The notes under the pieces: generated by a model | Database searches by the model: none | The model's input: the letters and a program-made list of their open reading frames with translations, nothing else | Told to the model about the DNA's origin: nothing | From: Odoribacteraceae bacterium | GTDB lineage: Bacteria; Bacteroidota; Bacteroidia; Bacteroidales; Marinifilaceae | Assembly: GCA_031279175.1 (NCBI GenBank) | Contig: JAITJA010000035.1 | Coordinates: forward strand, 1 to 10,043 | Length of the DNA: 10,043 nucleotides | Reading direction: 5' to 3' | Part shown: in pieces, positions 1-8,200 of the stretch | How the letters are laid out: every line of letters starts with the position of its first letter | Numbering within the stretch: position 1 is the first letter of the stretch | Made by a program: the position numbers and the translations under genes

Positions 1-3
1 CCA

Positions 4-183
4 CGTGGAAACCATGAACGACCCCCATGTCATCGTTTCAACGTGGCGTGGAGAGCATGAACGACCCCCCTACTCTACTTTCCACGCGTCCGCGAAGGCT
101 TGGAAAAAAATCGCGTGCCACGTGTGATAGCACCGCGCGAGGGTGAAAAAAAATCGCGTACCGGGAATGACAGCACCGCGCGA
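4..183. repeat. Degenerate 43-base repeat array downstream of the operon
   Basis: Four related units can be aligned on a shared frame: CGT, seven bases, then ATGA or GTGA, followed by a C-rich stretch. The CGT positions are 4, 47, 114 and 157, so two pairs are spaced exactly 43 bases, with 67 (43+24) between the pairs. Within the first pair, 4-26 matches 47-69 at 21 of 23 bases. Within the second pair, 111-140 matches 154-183 at 24 of 30 bases, and each is preceded by a run of 7 or 8 A. A further partial unit (CCGCGCGACGCG plus A-run) starts at 176 and merges into the operon terminator. The period is not a multiple of three and stops break the frames, so this is not a coding repeat. The array may continue left of the window. 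Its function is unknown; it resembles a dispersed extragenic palindromic repeat family. Confidence 0.75.
104..183 (-). terminator. Two tandem terminator-like hairpin plus T-tract elements
   Basis: Read on the minus strand, each unit of the second repeat pair begins with TCGCG, carries about 20 bases, then CGCGA, and runs directly into seven or eight T. The arms on the plus strand are 154-158 with 179-183 (A-run 146-153) and 111-115 with 136-140 (A-run 104-110). The stems are only five base pairs with large loops, much weaker than the main terminator at 188-223. They may be backup terminators or simply the structure of the repeat family. Orientation and position immediately after the operon terminator suit a backup role, but this is inference. 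Confidence 0.4.
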
Positions 184-187
184 CGCG

Positions 188-223
188 AAAAAAAGCCCGC
201 CGGTGGGGGAGAGGCCGGCGGGC
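188..223 (-). terminator. Intrinsic terminator of the fecR-susC-tlpA operon
   Basis: A perfect 9-base-pair GC stem is formed by GCCCGCCGG at 195-203 and CCGGCGGGC at 215-223, with an 11-base loop. On the minus strand the stem is followed at once by seven T (A-run 188-194 on the plus strand). This is the classic layout of a Rho-independent terminator. It lies 44 bases past the stop codon of the thioredoxin gene, so it probably ends the whole minus-strand transcript. Confidence 0.87.
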
Positions 224-267
224 ATGGAGAAAACCAAATGAAAACACTGTGACAAGGGACGCGCGGG

Positions 268-1467
268 TCAATCGCCGGGAGCGTTCCCGGGAGCGAGACG
301 GGCGGCAATGAAGTCGCGAAGCGTTGTGCCGCGTAGTAGATCGTGTAGGACGACTCCCGAGGAATCGACGACGAATAGCGCGGGGATCGCCTTGACGAAA
401 AACAATTTCGAGTTAACGTCCCCGGCGTCGCGGAGCTGCGGCCACGGCATTTGTTCCGCGTCCATTGCCTTGATCCACGCGTCGCGGTCCTTGTCGATCG
501 AGATGCTGACGATCTCCAGGCCCGCGGGAGCGAACGCGGAGTATAGCTCCTTGAGTCTCGGGATCTCCTGCCGGCAAGGCGCGCACCACGACGCCCAGAA
601 GTCGATGACGAGAAGTCGTTTCCCGGCGAGCAACGCGTGTAATTCGCGTGGCGATCCGTCGCGATCGGGCAGGGAGACGCGCGGCGCTGGGAGGTCAACC
701 AGCCGCGGCGGGAAGAGTTCGCGTTGCAGGATTTGCCCGTGTCGCGAGCGTTTTGCCTCGTCCGAGAAGCGCGCGTAGAGGCCCGTGACGACGGTATCTC
801 CCGGCGTGAAATAGTTGTAGTTAGCAAGCATGAGCAGCGGCCCCCAGAAGGAGTCGCCGTTGGCGGCAATCGCGGCGTTGATCTCGTCGTTGGCGAGCCG
901 GAAGAAGGCTCGTTCGTCGCGTTCAAGGTTGGCGTACTCTGTAGTACGGCGCAACGCGTTCATCGTCGCGGTATCGTTAGAGACGCGGGCGGCGCCTACT
1001 TTTCGCGAGATGTCGCGGTGTCGTTCTTGCATCGCGGCGTGTTGTTCGTCGAGTCGTTTCCGGAAGCGCGTTTTCTCGAGATACGCGTCGTGCACGGGCG
1101 ATCCGGAGAGGCGCGGGTCATGCCACTGCCAGCGGTCGCCGTCGCGGGTGATTGTTGCCTCGAAGAGGAGTTCCCCGGGCCCGATACAGAGCGCGTAGCT
1201 GGCAGAGAGGGGCGGCGTTCCTACCTGCAAGCGGAAGAGGCGGGGGGAGTCGAGGTCGCCGGTGATCTCGAAACGCCCGTCGCGGAGGGTAGTGGAGGCG
1301 ACGGGCTTGTTGTCGCCGCGCTCGGCAACGGGGACGAGCGCGACGGTCGCGCCGTCCGGCACGCCGGGGAGGATGCCGCGCAACGCGAAGCCATCCGACG
1401 CGGCGCGCGCGGGGAGAGACGCCGCGAGCGCCGCGATGACGAGGAGTATGTTACATGTGAGTTTCAT
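268..1467 (-). CDS. TlpA-like thioredoxin-fold oxidoreductase with N-terminal DUF4369-like domain
   Basis: A 399-residue periplasmic thiol-disulfide protein. Residues 1-22 form a Sec signal peptide with a clear Ala-Arg-Ala cleavage site, and no lipobox cysteine is at that site. Residues about 26-110 look like the beta-rich DUF4369 domain (Gly-rich start, PDG turn, DGRFEITG strand). A charged, mostly helical linker spans about 125-250. The thioredoxin domain covers about 255-393, with the active site WCAPC (Cys295 and Cys298) after the strand LLVIDFWAS, and the cis-proline Pro362 in KAIPALFVVD. Family members reduce or exchange disulfides in the cell envelope and need an electron donor such as a CcdA/DsbD-type protein, which is not in the window. 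It is the last gene of the operon, 13 bases after the PKD-like gene. Its target here is unknown; disulfides in imported substrate or in locus lipoproteins are possible. The DUF4369 assignment is less certain than the thioredoxin domain. Confidence 0.9.
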   Translation of the reverse strand: MKLTCNILLVIAALAASLPARAASDGFALRGILPGVPDGATVALVPVAERGDNKPVASTTLRDGRFEITGDLDSPRLFRLQVGTPPLSASYALCIGPGELLFEATITRDGDRWQWHDPRLSGSPVHDAYLEKTRFRKRLDEQHAAMQERHRDISRKVGAARVSNDTATMNALRRTTEYANLERDERAFFRLANDEINAAIAANGDSFWGPLLMLANYNYFTPGDTVVTGLYARFSDEAKRSRHGQILQRELFPPRLVDLPAPRVSLPDRDGSPRELHALLAGKRLLVIDFWASWCAPCRQEIPRLKELYSAFAPAGLEIVSISIDKDRDAWIKAMDAEQMPWPQLRDAGDVNSKLFFVKAIPALFVVDSSGVVLHDLLRGTTLRDFIAARLAPGNAPGD

Positions 1468-1480
1468 GGTCGCGCGTTGT

Positions 1481-3049
1481 TTAGATTTTTTGTGTCATGA
1501 AGAGAATCTTCCCGAGGCCCTCGTGGTAGACGGGGTTGTCGGGAATCCCGGAGAACATGGGCGCGTAGAGTGCTTCTGCCTCCCCGCTGACGGGGTTTAT
1601 CTCGAACTCGACAAGTCGTCCGGCCTTGGCGGCCTCGTTCCACACGGCGATCCATAGGATGCGACCGGAGGTGGGGAAGCCGCCCGTGTTGAGGAGAGAG
1701 AGTGCGGTGACCTCGTCGCCGGCGTCTCCTTGCCAGAGCAGGCGAGAGACGGTCTGGCCGGTCGTGTACGAGTACGAGTAGACACTGTTTCCCGTTCCGT
1801 AGAAGAGGGCTGGGCCTGCCAGCCCGGAGGCGAAGCAGGAGGCGTTCTCGATTCCGGTGCAACCGGTAAGCGGTCTGGTGGAGCGGGCGAGGATCCCGTT
1901 GTCGATGACGTTGTAGAAGCACGCGACGTTCATGTGATAGCCGTCGTCGCGGCGGGTGATGATCATCGTCTCACCACTATTCACGGTGTTGATGTATACG
2001 ATCTCGCCCTCGATGTTGTTGACGTCGAATACCGCGTCTGGGTCGCTTTCCGCGAATTGCCCGAGCGATGTTCCCTTGTTGAAGAAGGGTCGGAAGGCGC
2101 TCGCGTTTTTGTCGTGCACTACCTGGTAGGCGTTGATCGCTCCGGCGACGGCTCCCCACGAGGCAATTGTTTGCGTGGCGAGGTATGGCGATAGCGAGTA
2201 GTTGCCAGGCACGGGTATGGAGAACTTGCGCGCGCTGCCGGTCTGGATATAGTGGACGTGTAGCTTGCCGTCATTGACAAGGAAGTCGCAGTTGTTCAAT
2301 CCGACGACGGCAGACGGGGCGTACGCGTCCGGGACGCGGTAGAACATCTCTTCCCAGCGTTCCATGATGGTCATGCTCGAGGGGTTGACGCGCAGGCCGA
2401 CGTCGTCGGTGAAGATGTAGAAGTAACCGCCGGCGGAGGAGTAGTTGAAAACGCGTGGCGCGCCGGTGAGGGGCTCGTTGGGATGAAGCGAGCTGTAATA
2501 GTCGACCTCGTGGTAGTTGGAGAAGACAAGGGCGCGGCTCGATCCGATGACGTCAATATCGACGCGTCCGTCTTTCTCTTGCAGGCAGTAGAGGCCGTTG
2601 CGCGCGCCGAGTTCCGGGATATTCTTGTAGCTGTAGGTGTAAAAGCCGGTGACGTTGTTGACGGTGTCTTTCGCCATGAAGCAGACTGTTACCCATCGTC
2701 CGGGCTTTAGATCGACGACGTAGAAGAGATCGCGTTCGCGGGAGATGGTATCCGGTGCTGGCCACACCTGCGCGTTCCCCTCGGTGACGGTACTGTAAGG
2801 ATAGTCGATCAGGAACCACCGGTATACAAGGTATTGCTCCCGTCCGGGATATGTAACGTTGAGAGAGATCCGGATCGTGTCGCCGATGTTCCACGCGACG
2901 AGCAGGTCAGCGCGATGCCCGATGGTGTCGATGATGAGTTCCGGGGCCTTGTCGTAGTCGTAATCGTAGTTCCCGAGATCCTCGTTGCAGCCGTTCACGA
3001 CGAGCAAGAGGAGTATGAAGCGCGTGAATTGAATGATATGCTGTTTCAT
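1481..3049 (-). CDS. PKD-like family surface lipoprotein (SusCD accessory)
   Basis: A 522-residue lipoprotein of the Bacteroidetes PKD-like family (the kind assigned to Pfam PKD_2). A basic, hydrophobic leader ends in VVNGC with Cys21 as the lipidation site. The mature start, CNEDLGNYDYDYDKAPEL, carries the family's typical GNYDY signature, and its acidic residues at +2/+3 fit the lipoprotein export signal that sends lipoproteins to the cell surface in this phylum. Residues about 36-142 look like a PKD/Ig-type beta sandwich (PGREQYLVYRW; LKPGRWVTVCFMAKD). The remaining two thirds contain repeated short strands with GxY and YxY patterns that may form a propeller-like fold. No catalytic motif was seen. 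It starts 10 bases after the DUF4843 gene and ends 13 bases before the thioredoxin gene, which fits co-translation in the operon. The likely role is binding of substrate next to SusC/SusD; the ligand is unknown. Confidence 0.85.
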   Translation of the reverse strand: MKQHIIQFTRFILLLLVVNGCNEDLGNYDYDYDKAPELIIDTIGHRADLLVAWNIGDTIRISLNVTYPGREQYLVYRWFLIDYPYSTVTEGNAQVWPAPDTISRERDLFYVVDLKPGRWVTVCFMAKDTVNNVTGFYTYSYKNIPELGARNGLYCLQEKDGRVDIDVIGSSRALVFSNYHEVDYYSSLHPNEPLTGAPRVFNYSSAGGYFYIFTDDVGLRVNPSSMTIMERWEEMFYRVPDAYAPSAVVGLNNCDFLVNDGKLHVHYIQTGSARKFSIPVPGNYSLSPYLATQTIASWGAVAGAINAYQVVHDKNASAFRPFFNKGTSLGQFAESDPDAVFDVNNIEGEIVYINTVNSGETMIITRRDDGYHMNVACFYNVIDNGILARSTRPLTGCTGIENASCFASGLAGPALFYGTGNSVYSYSYTTGQTVSRLLWQGDAGDEVTALSLLNTGGFPTSGRILWIAVWNEAAKAGRLVEFEINPVSGEAEALYAPMFSGIPDNPVYHEGLGKILFMTQKI

Positions 3050-3059
3050 ATTTTTAGAT

Positions 3060-3767
3060 TTAGAAAGTGATCGGGTGGAGATTCTCGTCGACGAGCGGTT
3101 CCGAGGGATGCGCGGCGTTATAGGCGGCGAGCGCCTCGACGAGTACGAGGTGGTAGTTGTTCATGACGCCCCAGTCCATTCCGTTGGTCTGTCCGTAGGT
3201 GAACTCGGCTATGCCAAGGGTGGAGATGATGAAGCGAAACTTGACGTTGCTGTAGTCGCCGAAGAACTCGAGGAGCACGTCCCAGTTGAGTGGGCGCGAG
3301 ATCATGTCGTTCCACGTGATCGATAGTGATCGCCACTCGTTGGGGCCGGGTCCGAGATCTCCCGCGTCGTCGATCTCCAGGCGGAGGGTAACGGGGGCGG
3401 CTTGCAGGTCGGCGGTGCGACGGAGCGCGATAGGCAACGCGGCGACGGCCTCCCCTGCCGGGATGACGACCGACTCGGGGATGTCGTAGTGCGTTCCCTT
3501 GATGGCGGTGGTACGTTCCGGGTCGATGGAGATGATGACGGCGCGGTCGCGGTCGGAGAGTTTACCGACGAGCAGTACCTCCGCCTCGACGACGAACTCG
3601 GCCAGGTCGGCGGGCTTCGTGGAGAAAGTATATAACAAGGAGTCCGTGCCGAGAGTCCAGCTGGCGGGCCCGACGACGCGCGCGTAGTCCGTTTCGCCCC
3701 ACTCGAAGGAGATTGGCTCGCACGCGGCGAGTAGCAGGATCAGTAGAGATGTAGTTATTCTATTCAT
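3060..3767 (-). CDS. DUF4843 lipoprotein (SusCD accessory)
   Basis: A 235-residue lipoprotein with a short leader ending in LLLLAAC (Cys16). The body matches the DUF4843 pattern found after susD in many Bacteroidetes loci: an early TYTFST-like strand (LLYTFSTKPADL, about 45-56), a GTHY motif at 91-94 with the following VIPAGE strand at 101-106, the LSITWND stretch at 148-154, and the C-terminal W-x-FFGDYS-x-K motif at about 162-176. The fold is probably a Calx-beta or Ig-like domain, followed by a helical tail. No enzyme motif is visible. The length is normal for the family and nothing suggests truncation. It lies 25 bases after susD. It is presumably a surface or outer-membrane partner of the SusCD complex, but no specific activity is established for the family. 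Confidence 0.86.
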   Translation of the reverse strand: MNRITTSLLILLLAACEPISFEWGETDYARVVGPASWTLGTDSLLYTFSTKPADLAEFVVEAEVLLVGKLSDRDRAVIISIDPERTTAIKGTHYDIPESVVIPAGEAVAALPIALRRTADLQAAPVTLRLEIDDAGDLGPGPNEWRSLSITWNDMISRPLNWDVLLEFFGDYSNVKFRFIISTLGIAEFTYGQTNGMDWGVMNNYHLVLVEALAAYNAAHPSEPLVDENLHPITF

Positions 3768-3784
3768 GTTGATATTTATTAGAG

Positions 3785-3801
3785 GTTACCTGTTACCTGT
3801 T
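3785..3801 (-). repeat. Seven-base tandem duplication across the susD stop codon
   Basis: GTTACCT occurs twice head to tail (3785-3791 and 3792-3798), followed by GTT. On the coding strand this reads AACAGGTAACAGGTAACC, and the TAA at 3793-3795 is the susD stop. It looks like a slipped-strand duplication at the end of the gene. Losing one copy would still leave a stop at the same codon, so the protein would not change. Confidence 0.6.
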
Positions 3802-5214
3802 CCCAAACTCGACCTCGTTGTCGGGAAGAGGGAAGACGTAGACGGCGTCGTTGCCGGGCTTGGCAGAACCGGGGATGACTGGTTGATTCAAGCGCTTGTA
3901 GTAGTAGAAGAGCTGTCCCTCGCCGAGGGTCTCCTTTCGATACTCCTTGAAGATCTCTTCCCTTGCCTCCGTGGCGGTGAGCGTGAGCGAGAGGGGATAG
4001 TTGGAGAGCCCGCGCGCGTCGCGCACCGTGTTGAGGAGCGAGACGGCCCGGGAGATCGAGTCGCGCGCGAGCCATGCCTCGGCAGCGATGTAGTACATTT
4101 CGGAGAGACGCTCGAGCGGCATCATGTTGTTGTATGTTCCTCCCTCCGGCTGCCAGAACTTGGAGTGGTATCGCTCGCTGCCGTCATAGGCGTAGTGGTA
4201 GGCGTAACGGTAGTCCATGCCGAGAGCCGCCGCGGAGATCTCGTAGATATTGTCCATCTGTGCCTCGGAAGGGGAGAGCTTGTTGGCGCCGGCGGAGGAG
4301 GTGACGTATTCCTTGACGATGTCAACCATGTCGAGGATGTCAAGACGGAAGATGTGCTCGCTCTTGTAGATGACGTCGCGCTCGTTGATGTTAGCCGCTT
4401 GCGCGGCGGTGTAGTGCACCCAGTAGAACTTGTTGTCGTCGATGACCGTCTCGGCGTGCAGGCGCGCGTTCTCGAGATCCCCCCGCCAGAGGTAAGCGCG
4501 CGCCAGCGTCGCTTGCGCGGCGTAGTAATTAAAGCGTCGCGCGCGGTTGGCGAGTTCGGTGTAAGCCACGTCACTGGAGAGGATGAAGAGCGGGTCGCTC
4601 GCGAGTAGCGCGGCGGCGGCGTTCAGGTCGGCGATGACGAGATCCAGCGCCTCGTTGACGGTAGAGAGCGGCGTGATGTCGGTATAATATTGCGTGACGT
4701 AAGGTATGGCCGGCGCCGCCGGGTTAGATGCCGGCGCTGGCGCGAACATCCTCAATAGCTCGAAATGCAGGAATGCCCGTAAGCCAAGCGCCTCTCCCTT
4801 GAAGAGATTGTAATTGTCTCCCGAGAACTTGGTAGGGTTGACGTCTTCCATGTACTCGAGCATGATGTTGAGGTTGGCAATGGCGGTGTACATCTCCGAC
4901 CAAATGCTGGTGATCGTCGACTTGACGCCGGCAGCGTCGTACTCGTATAGGGCAGCCGACACGTACGTGGCGTTGGAGACGTTGAGCGAGTAGTCTTGCG
5001 ATAACACCTCGCGGAAGCCAAACGTCAATTCACGCCCGAAGAGGGCCGTGGAACTCATGCGGGTGTAAACTCCCGTAAGCTGGTCAGCGTATCCCTGTTC
5101 CGTCGCGAAATGCTCCACCGCGAGCACGCGCGACTTTGGTAACACGTCCAGCCAGTCGGAGCAAGCAACTGCCGCGACGAGCGGTAATAATAAAGCGTAG
5201 AAGTATCTTTTCAT
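3793..5214 (-). CDS. susD: RagB/SusD family nutrient-binding outer-membrane lipoprotein
   Basis: A 473-residue SusD homologue, slightly short for the family but complete. The leader ends in AAVAC with Cys18 lipidated, followed by the typical SDWLDVLPKS motif. The N-terminal half carries TPR-like helices with the signature GEALGLRAFLHFELLRMFAP (about 155-175), as in SusD-like_3 domains. The C-terminal half carries the SusD_RagB motif LSEMYYIAAEAWLA, and it ends in YVFPLPDNEVEFGN, the usual closing motif. SusD proteins sit as a lid over the SusC barrel and hand ligand to it. The start codon is six bases after the susC stop, which couples the pair. No Shine-Dalgarno sequence is seen, which is normal for this phylum. 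The ligand cannot be predicted from sequence. Confidence 0.96.
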   Translation of the reverse strand: MKRYFYALLLPLVAAVACSDWLDVLPKSRVLAVEHFATEQGYADQLTGVYTRMSSTALFGRELTFGFREVLSQDYSLNVSNATYVSAALYEYDAAGVKSTITSIWSEMYTAIANLNIMLEYMEDVNPTKFSGDNYNLFKGEALGLRAFLHFELLRMFAPAPASNPAAPAIPYVTQYYTDITPLSTVNEALDLVIADLNAAAALLASDPLFILSSDVAYTELANRARRFNYYAAQATLARAYLWRGDLENARLHAETVIDDNKFYWVHYTAAQAANINERDVIYKSEHIFRLDILDMVDIVKEYVTSSAGANKLSPSEAQMDNIYEISAAALGMDYRYAYHYAYDGSERYHSKFWQPEGGTYNNMMPLERLSEMYYIAAEAWLARDSISRAVSLLNTVRDARGLSNYPLSLTLTATEAREEIFKEYRKETLGEGQLFYYYKRLNQPVIPGSAKPGNDAVYVFPLPDNEVEFGNR

Positions 5215-5220
5215 GGTGTC

Positions 5221-8200
5221 TTAGAAATTAGCTTGTAAAGAGAAAGAGAAATTGCGCGCGAAAGGATAGTCCGTCCCGCGCTCCGTCCGCACGGACGAGA
5301 GGATAAATAACTCGTTCATGTAGAATGACGCCTTCAGGCGACTCAGGAACGAGCGAGCCAGGAACTCGCGATGGCGGAAGTCGTAAGAGAGCGTCATCGA
5401 GGCGAAGGTAAGCGAGTTGTAGTCCTCGACAAAACGGGACGTTGGTAACGTGTATGATTTGTCGGCGATGGACTTGAACCGCGTGACCTGCCCCGGCTCG
5501 CTCCAGCGACTTTCGAGGACGCGCTGGTCGACGTTGTAACGGGGATCGGCGTTCTCAACCTTGCTGACGAGCGTGTTGTTGTAGAGTTGCCCGCCGAAAC
5601 GCCAGGTGAAGGTGGAGCTCAATGATAGGCCGCGGTACTCGACGTTAAAGCCCATGTTTCCGCTGACCTTCGGGAGCCCGTCACCACCGTTGATGTAGTC
5701 GCTGCTGTGCCACTTCTCGGTGAGCGAACCATCCTTCTTCCTGTAAACCTCCTTGCCGGTACGGGGGTCGATGCCCAACGACTGAACCACCCAGATGGCG
5801 GTGGTGGAGACGCCCTCCTGGTAACGGACGTTGATGGAGGTGTTAGAGGCGTCGGCGTCCTGCGCGGCGTCGGCGGTCTCGTTGTACTTCTTGAGCGCGT
5901 TGGAGATCTTCGAGAGATGGTTTTTGTTGGAGGCAACGGAGAAGAAGATATTCGCGAAATTCTCCCGCTGCTTCCAGGCGCGCAAGGTGAGATATGCCTC
6001 GTAGCCCTTGTTTTTCATCTCGCCGATGTTCGCGCGGAAGCTGGCGAACCCCATCGACTGTGGGGTGGTAATGTCCGCGATCATACCCTTTGTGTCCGCG
6101 GTATAGCAGTCGAAGCGTAACGTCACGCGCCCGGTAAAGGCGGAGATGTCCATCCCGATGTTCGTGTCGTAACGTCGTTGCCAGCGCAGGTTGGGGTTTG
6201 CCAGTCCTTGGAGGTATGACCCGATCTCCCCGCCGTACTGCCTGTCGGTGTAGTAGGCGACGGTCGCGATGGCGTCGTAGGAGTTAAAGCCCTGCGAGCC
6301 GGTGTAACCGGTTGAGGCGCGTACCTTGAGACGGTCTAACCATCCGGCATTGTCGCGGATGAATTTCTCCCGGTGCATGTTCCACCCGACGCCGACCGAG
6401 TAGAAGTGCCCCCACCGCTTGTTGGCGCCGAACTCTGAAGAGCCCGACAAGCGGTAGTTGCCGTCGAAGAGGTAGCGATCGTCGTAGGAGTAGTTGACGG
6501 AGGCCATGCCCCCCGCCTCCCGCGAGATGCCCTCTGAACCCGACGGGCGCGTGCCGGAGTAACGCACCCCGGAGGTGATGTGATCCATGTTGTTGTTCGG
6601 GAAGCCCTCGGCTTGCACGGTGTAGTAGTCGTACTTGTTCTGCCCGACGGAGAGCTGCGTGTTAAGGAAAACCATGTGATTGCCGAGCGCGAAGGACCAT
6701 GCCGCGCCGACGTCCCCGTTGAGACGACCCTCCTCGCGGTGCATGAGCGAGTACTTGCCCTTGCTGTACTCGCTAACACCAGTGTAGTCGAAGAAGTCCG
6801 TGTGCCCACTGGGCATGAAACGGTCGGTGGAGGAGGAGCGTATGCTCAAGCCGAAACGCGCGACGAGGCGGAGGTTCGGGCGCACGTGCCACTCGGTATG
6901 CAGGTTGTCGGTCACGTAGGTGTAGCGCGACGCGTACTTCGTGTTGACCTCGCCGTTCCAGAGGGGATTGGGCTGCACGACGGTCCCGTGGGTGTATTGC
7001 TGCACCATGTTCCCGTCCTCGTCATGGATGACATTGTACGGATTCATCCGGGCGAAGAGCGAGAAAGAACCGTAAGGGGAATCCTCCGCGTTGTTCCCGT
7101 CGACGCTGAGCTTGTTGCGGAAGATAAAACGCTTGGTGCGGTACGAGAGGGTGACGCCACCACTCATCGTCACGCGGTTCGAGCCGCGCATAACGCCGGT
7201 GACGCCGTTATAAGCGAGATCCACGGCGTAGAGCATGTAGTCATCGCCGCCCTCGAGGTACAGGGAATGTTTGTGCCCGATCCCGACGCGCAACGGTTTA
7301 TCGAGCCAGTAGGTGTCGACGCCCGCCTCGACCAGTCGCAATAGTTCCGAGTAGCGCTTCGTCAACGTCATCTGCTCGGTCGCGGAGAGGGAGGTATAGA
7401 GGCCGGCGCTGAACTCGGCTTGCACCTTGTCGCGGGAATTCGTCAGGCTATAGCTGGAGAGATCGGGGGCCTGCACCTGCGCGCTGCCGGTGTAGCGGAA
7501 CTTCATCTGCCCCCGTTCCGGGCGTATTGTCTCCACGACGACCACGCCGTTCGCGGCCTTTGACCCGTAGATGGCCTTCGCGGTCGCGTCCTTCAGGAGT
7601 GTGACGCTTTCGATGATGTTAATATCGAGGTCGAGGATTTTCGTCAGCGTGGCCTCGAAGCCGTCGAGGATGAATAGTGGTTGATTGGGCGTGTTCTGGT
7701 ACTCGCTGTTGATGGTCGAGAGACCGGTTTGCCCGCGCATCTGGATCTCGGGTAGCGTGTTCGGGTCAGATCCCGCTTGCAGGTTCTCCACGACCATGAA
7801 CGCCGGGTCGATGTTCTTGAGACTGGCGACCAGGTCGGCGTTACCCACGCGCCGCAGCTCCTCTCCCTTGACGCTCGCGATAGCACCGGTATACGAGTTG
7901 GCCCGCCGCGTGAATAGTCCCGTGACGACGACCTCGTCGATTTCTACTTCCGTCTCCTCCATCGCGACGAGTAGCTCCTTGCCGGCATACGTCACCTCCA
8001 CCGGCTTCATGCCGACGAAGGAGAATTGCAGCACGCGCGCGGCGTCAGGGGGCAACGCGACGCGGAAATTCCCCTCCCGGTCGGTGGAAGTACCCCGGTC
8101 AGTACCCTTGACGCGCACCGTGACGCCCGGCAATGGCTGGCCGGTAGCGTCGACGACCCTTCCCCGGGCCACGTCCTGCTCCTGCTGCGCTGCCGGTACT

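Noticed and set aside
4..183. Repeat array considered as a CRISPR array
   Set aside because: Period 43 is too short for usual repeat plus spacer units, the repeats are degenerate, the supposed spacers are themselves similar, and no cas gene is in view.
75..926. Long minus-strand open frame of 283 codons overlapping the thioredoxin gene and the repeat array
   Set aside because: It lies mostly in another frame of the clear thioredoxin gene; its product is dominated by Arg, Ser and Pro, and its end is the translated repeat array. High GC at third positions produces such shadow frames.
3766..4608. Plus-strand open frame of 280 codons opposite susD
   Set aside because: It is antisense to a strongly supported susD. 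The product is a low-complexity Val/Glu/Asp/Leu-rich chain without family motifs, as expected from the complement of GC-rich codons.
6580..7344. Plus-strand open frame of 254 codons opposite susC
   Set aside because: Same kind of antisense shadow over the susC barrel, with no recognisable domain and no independent start context.
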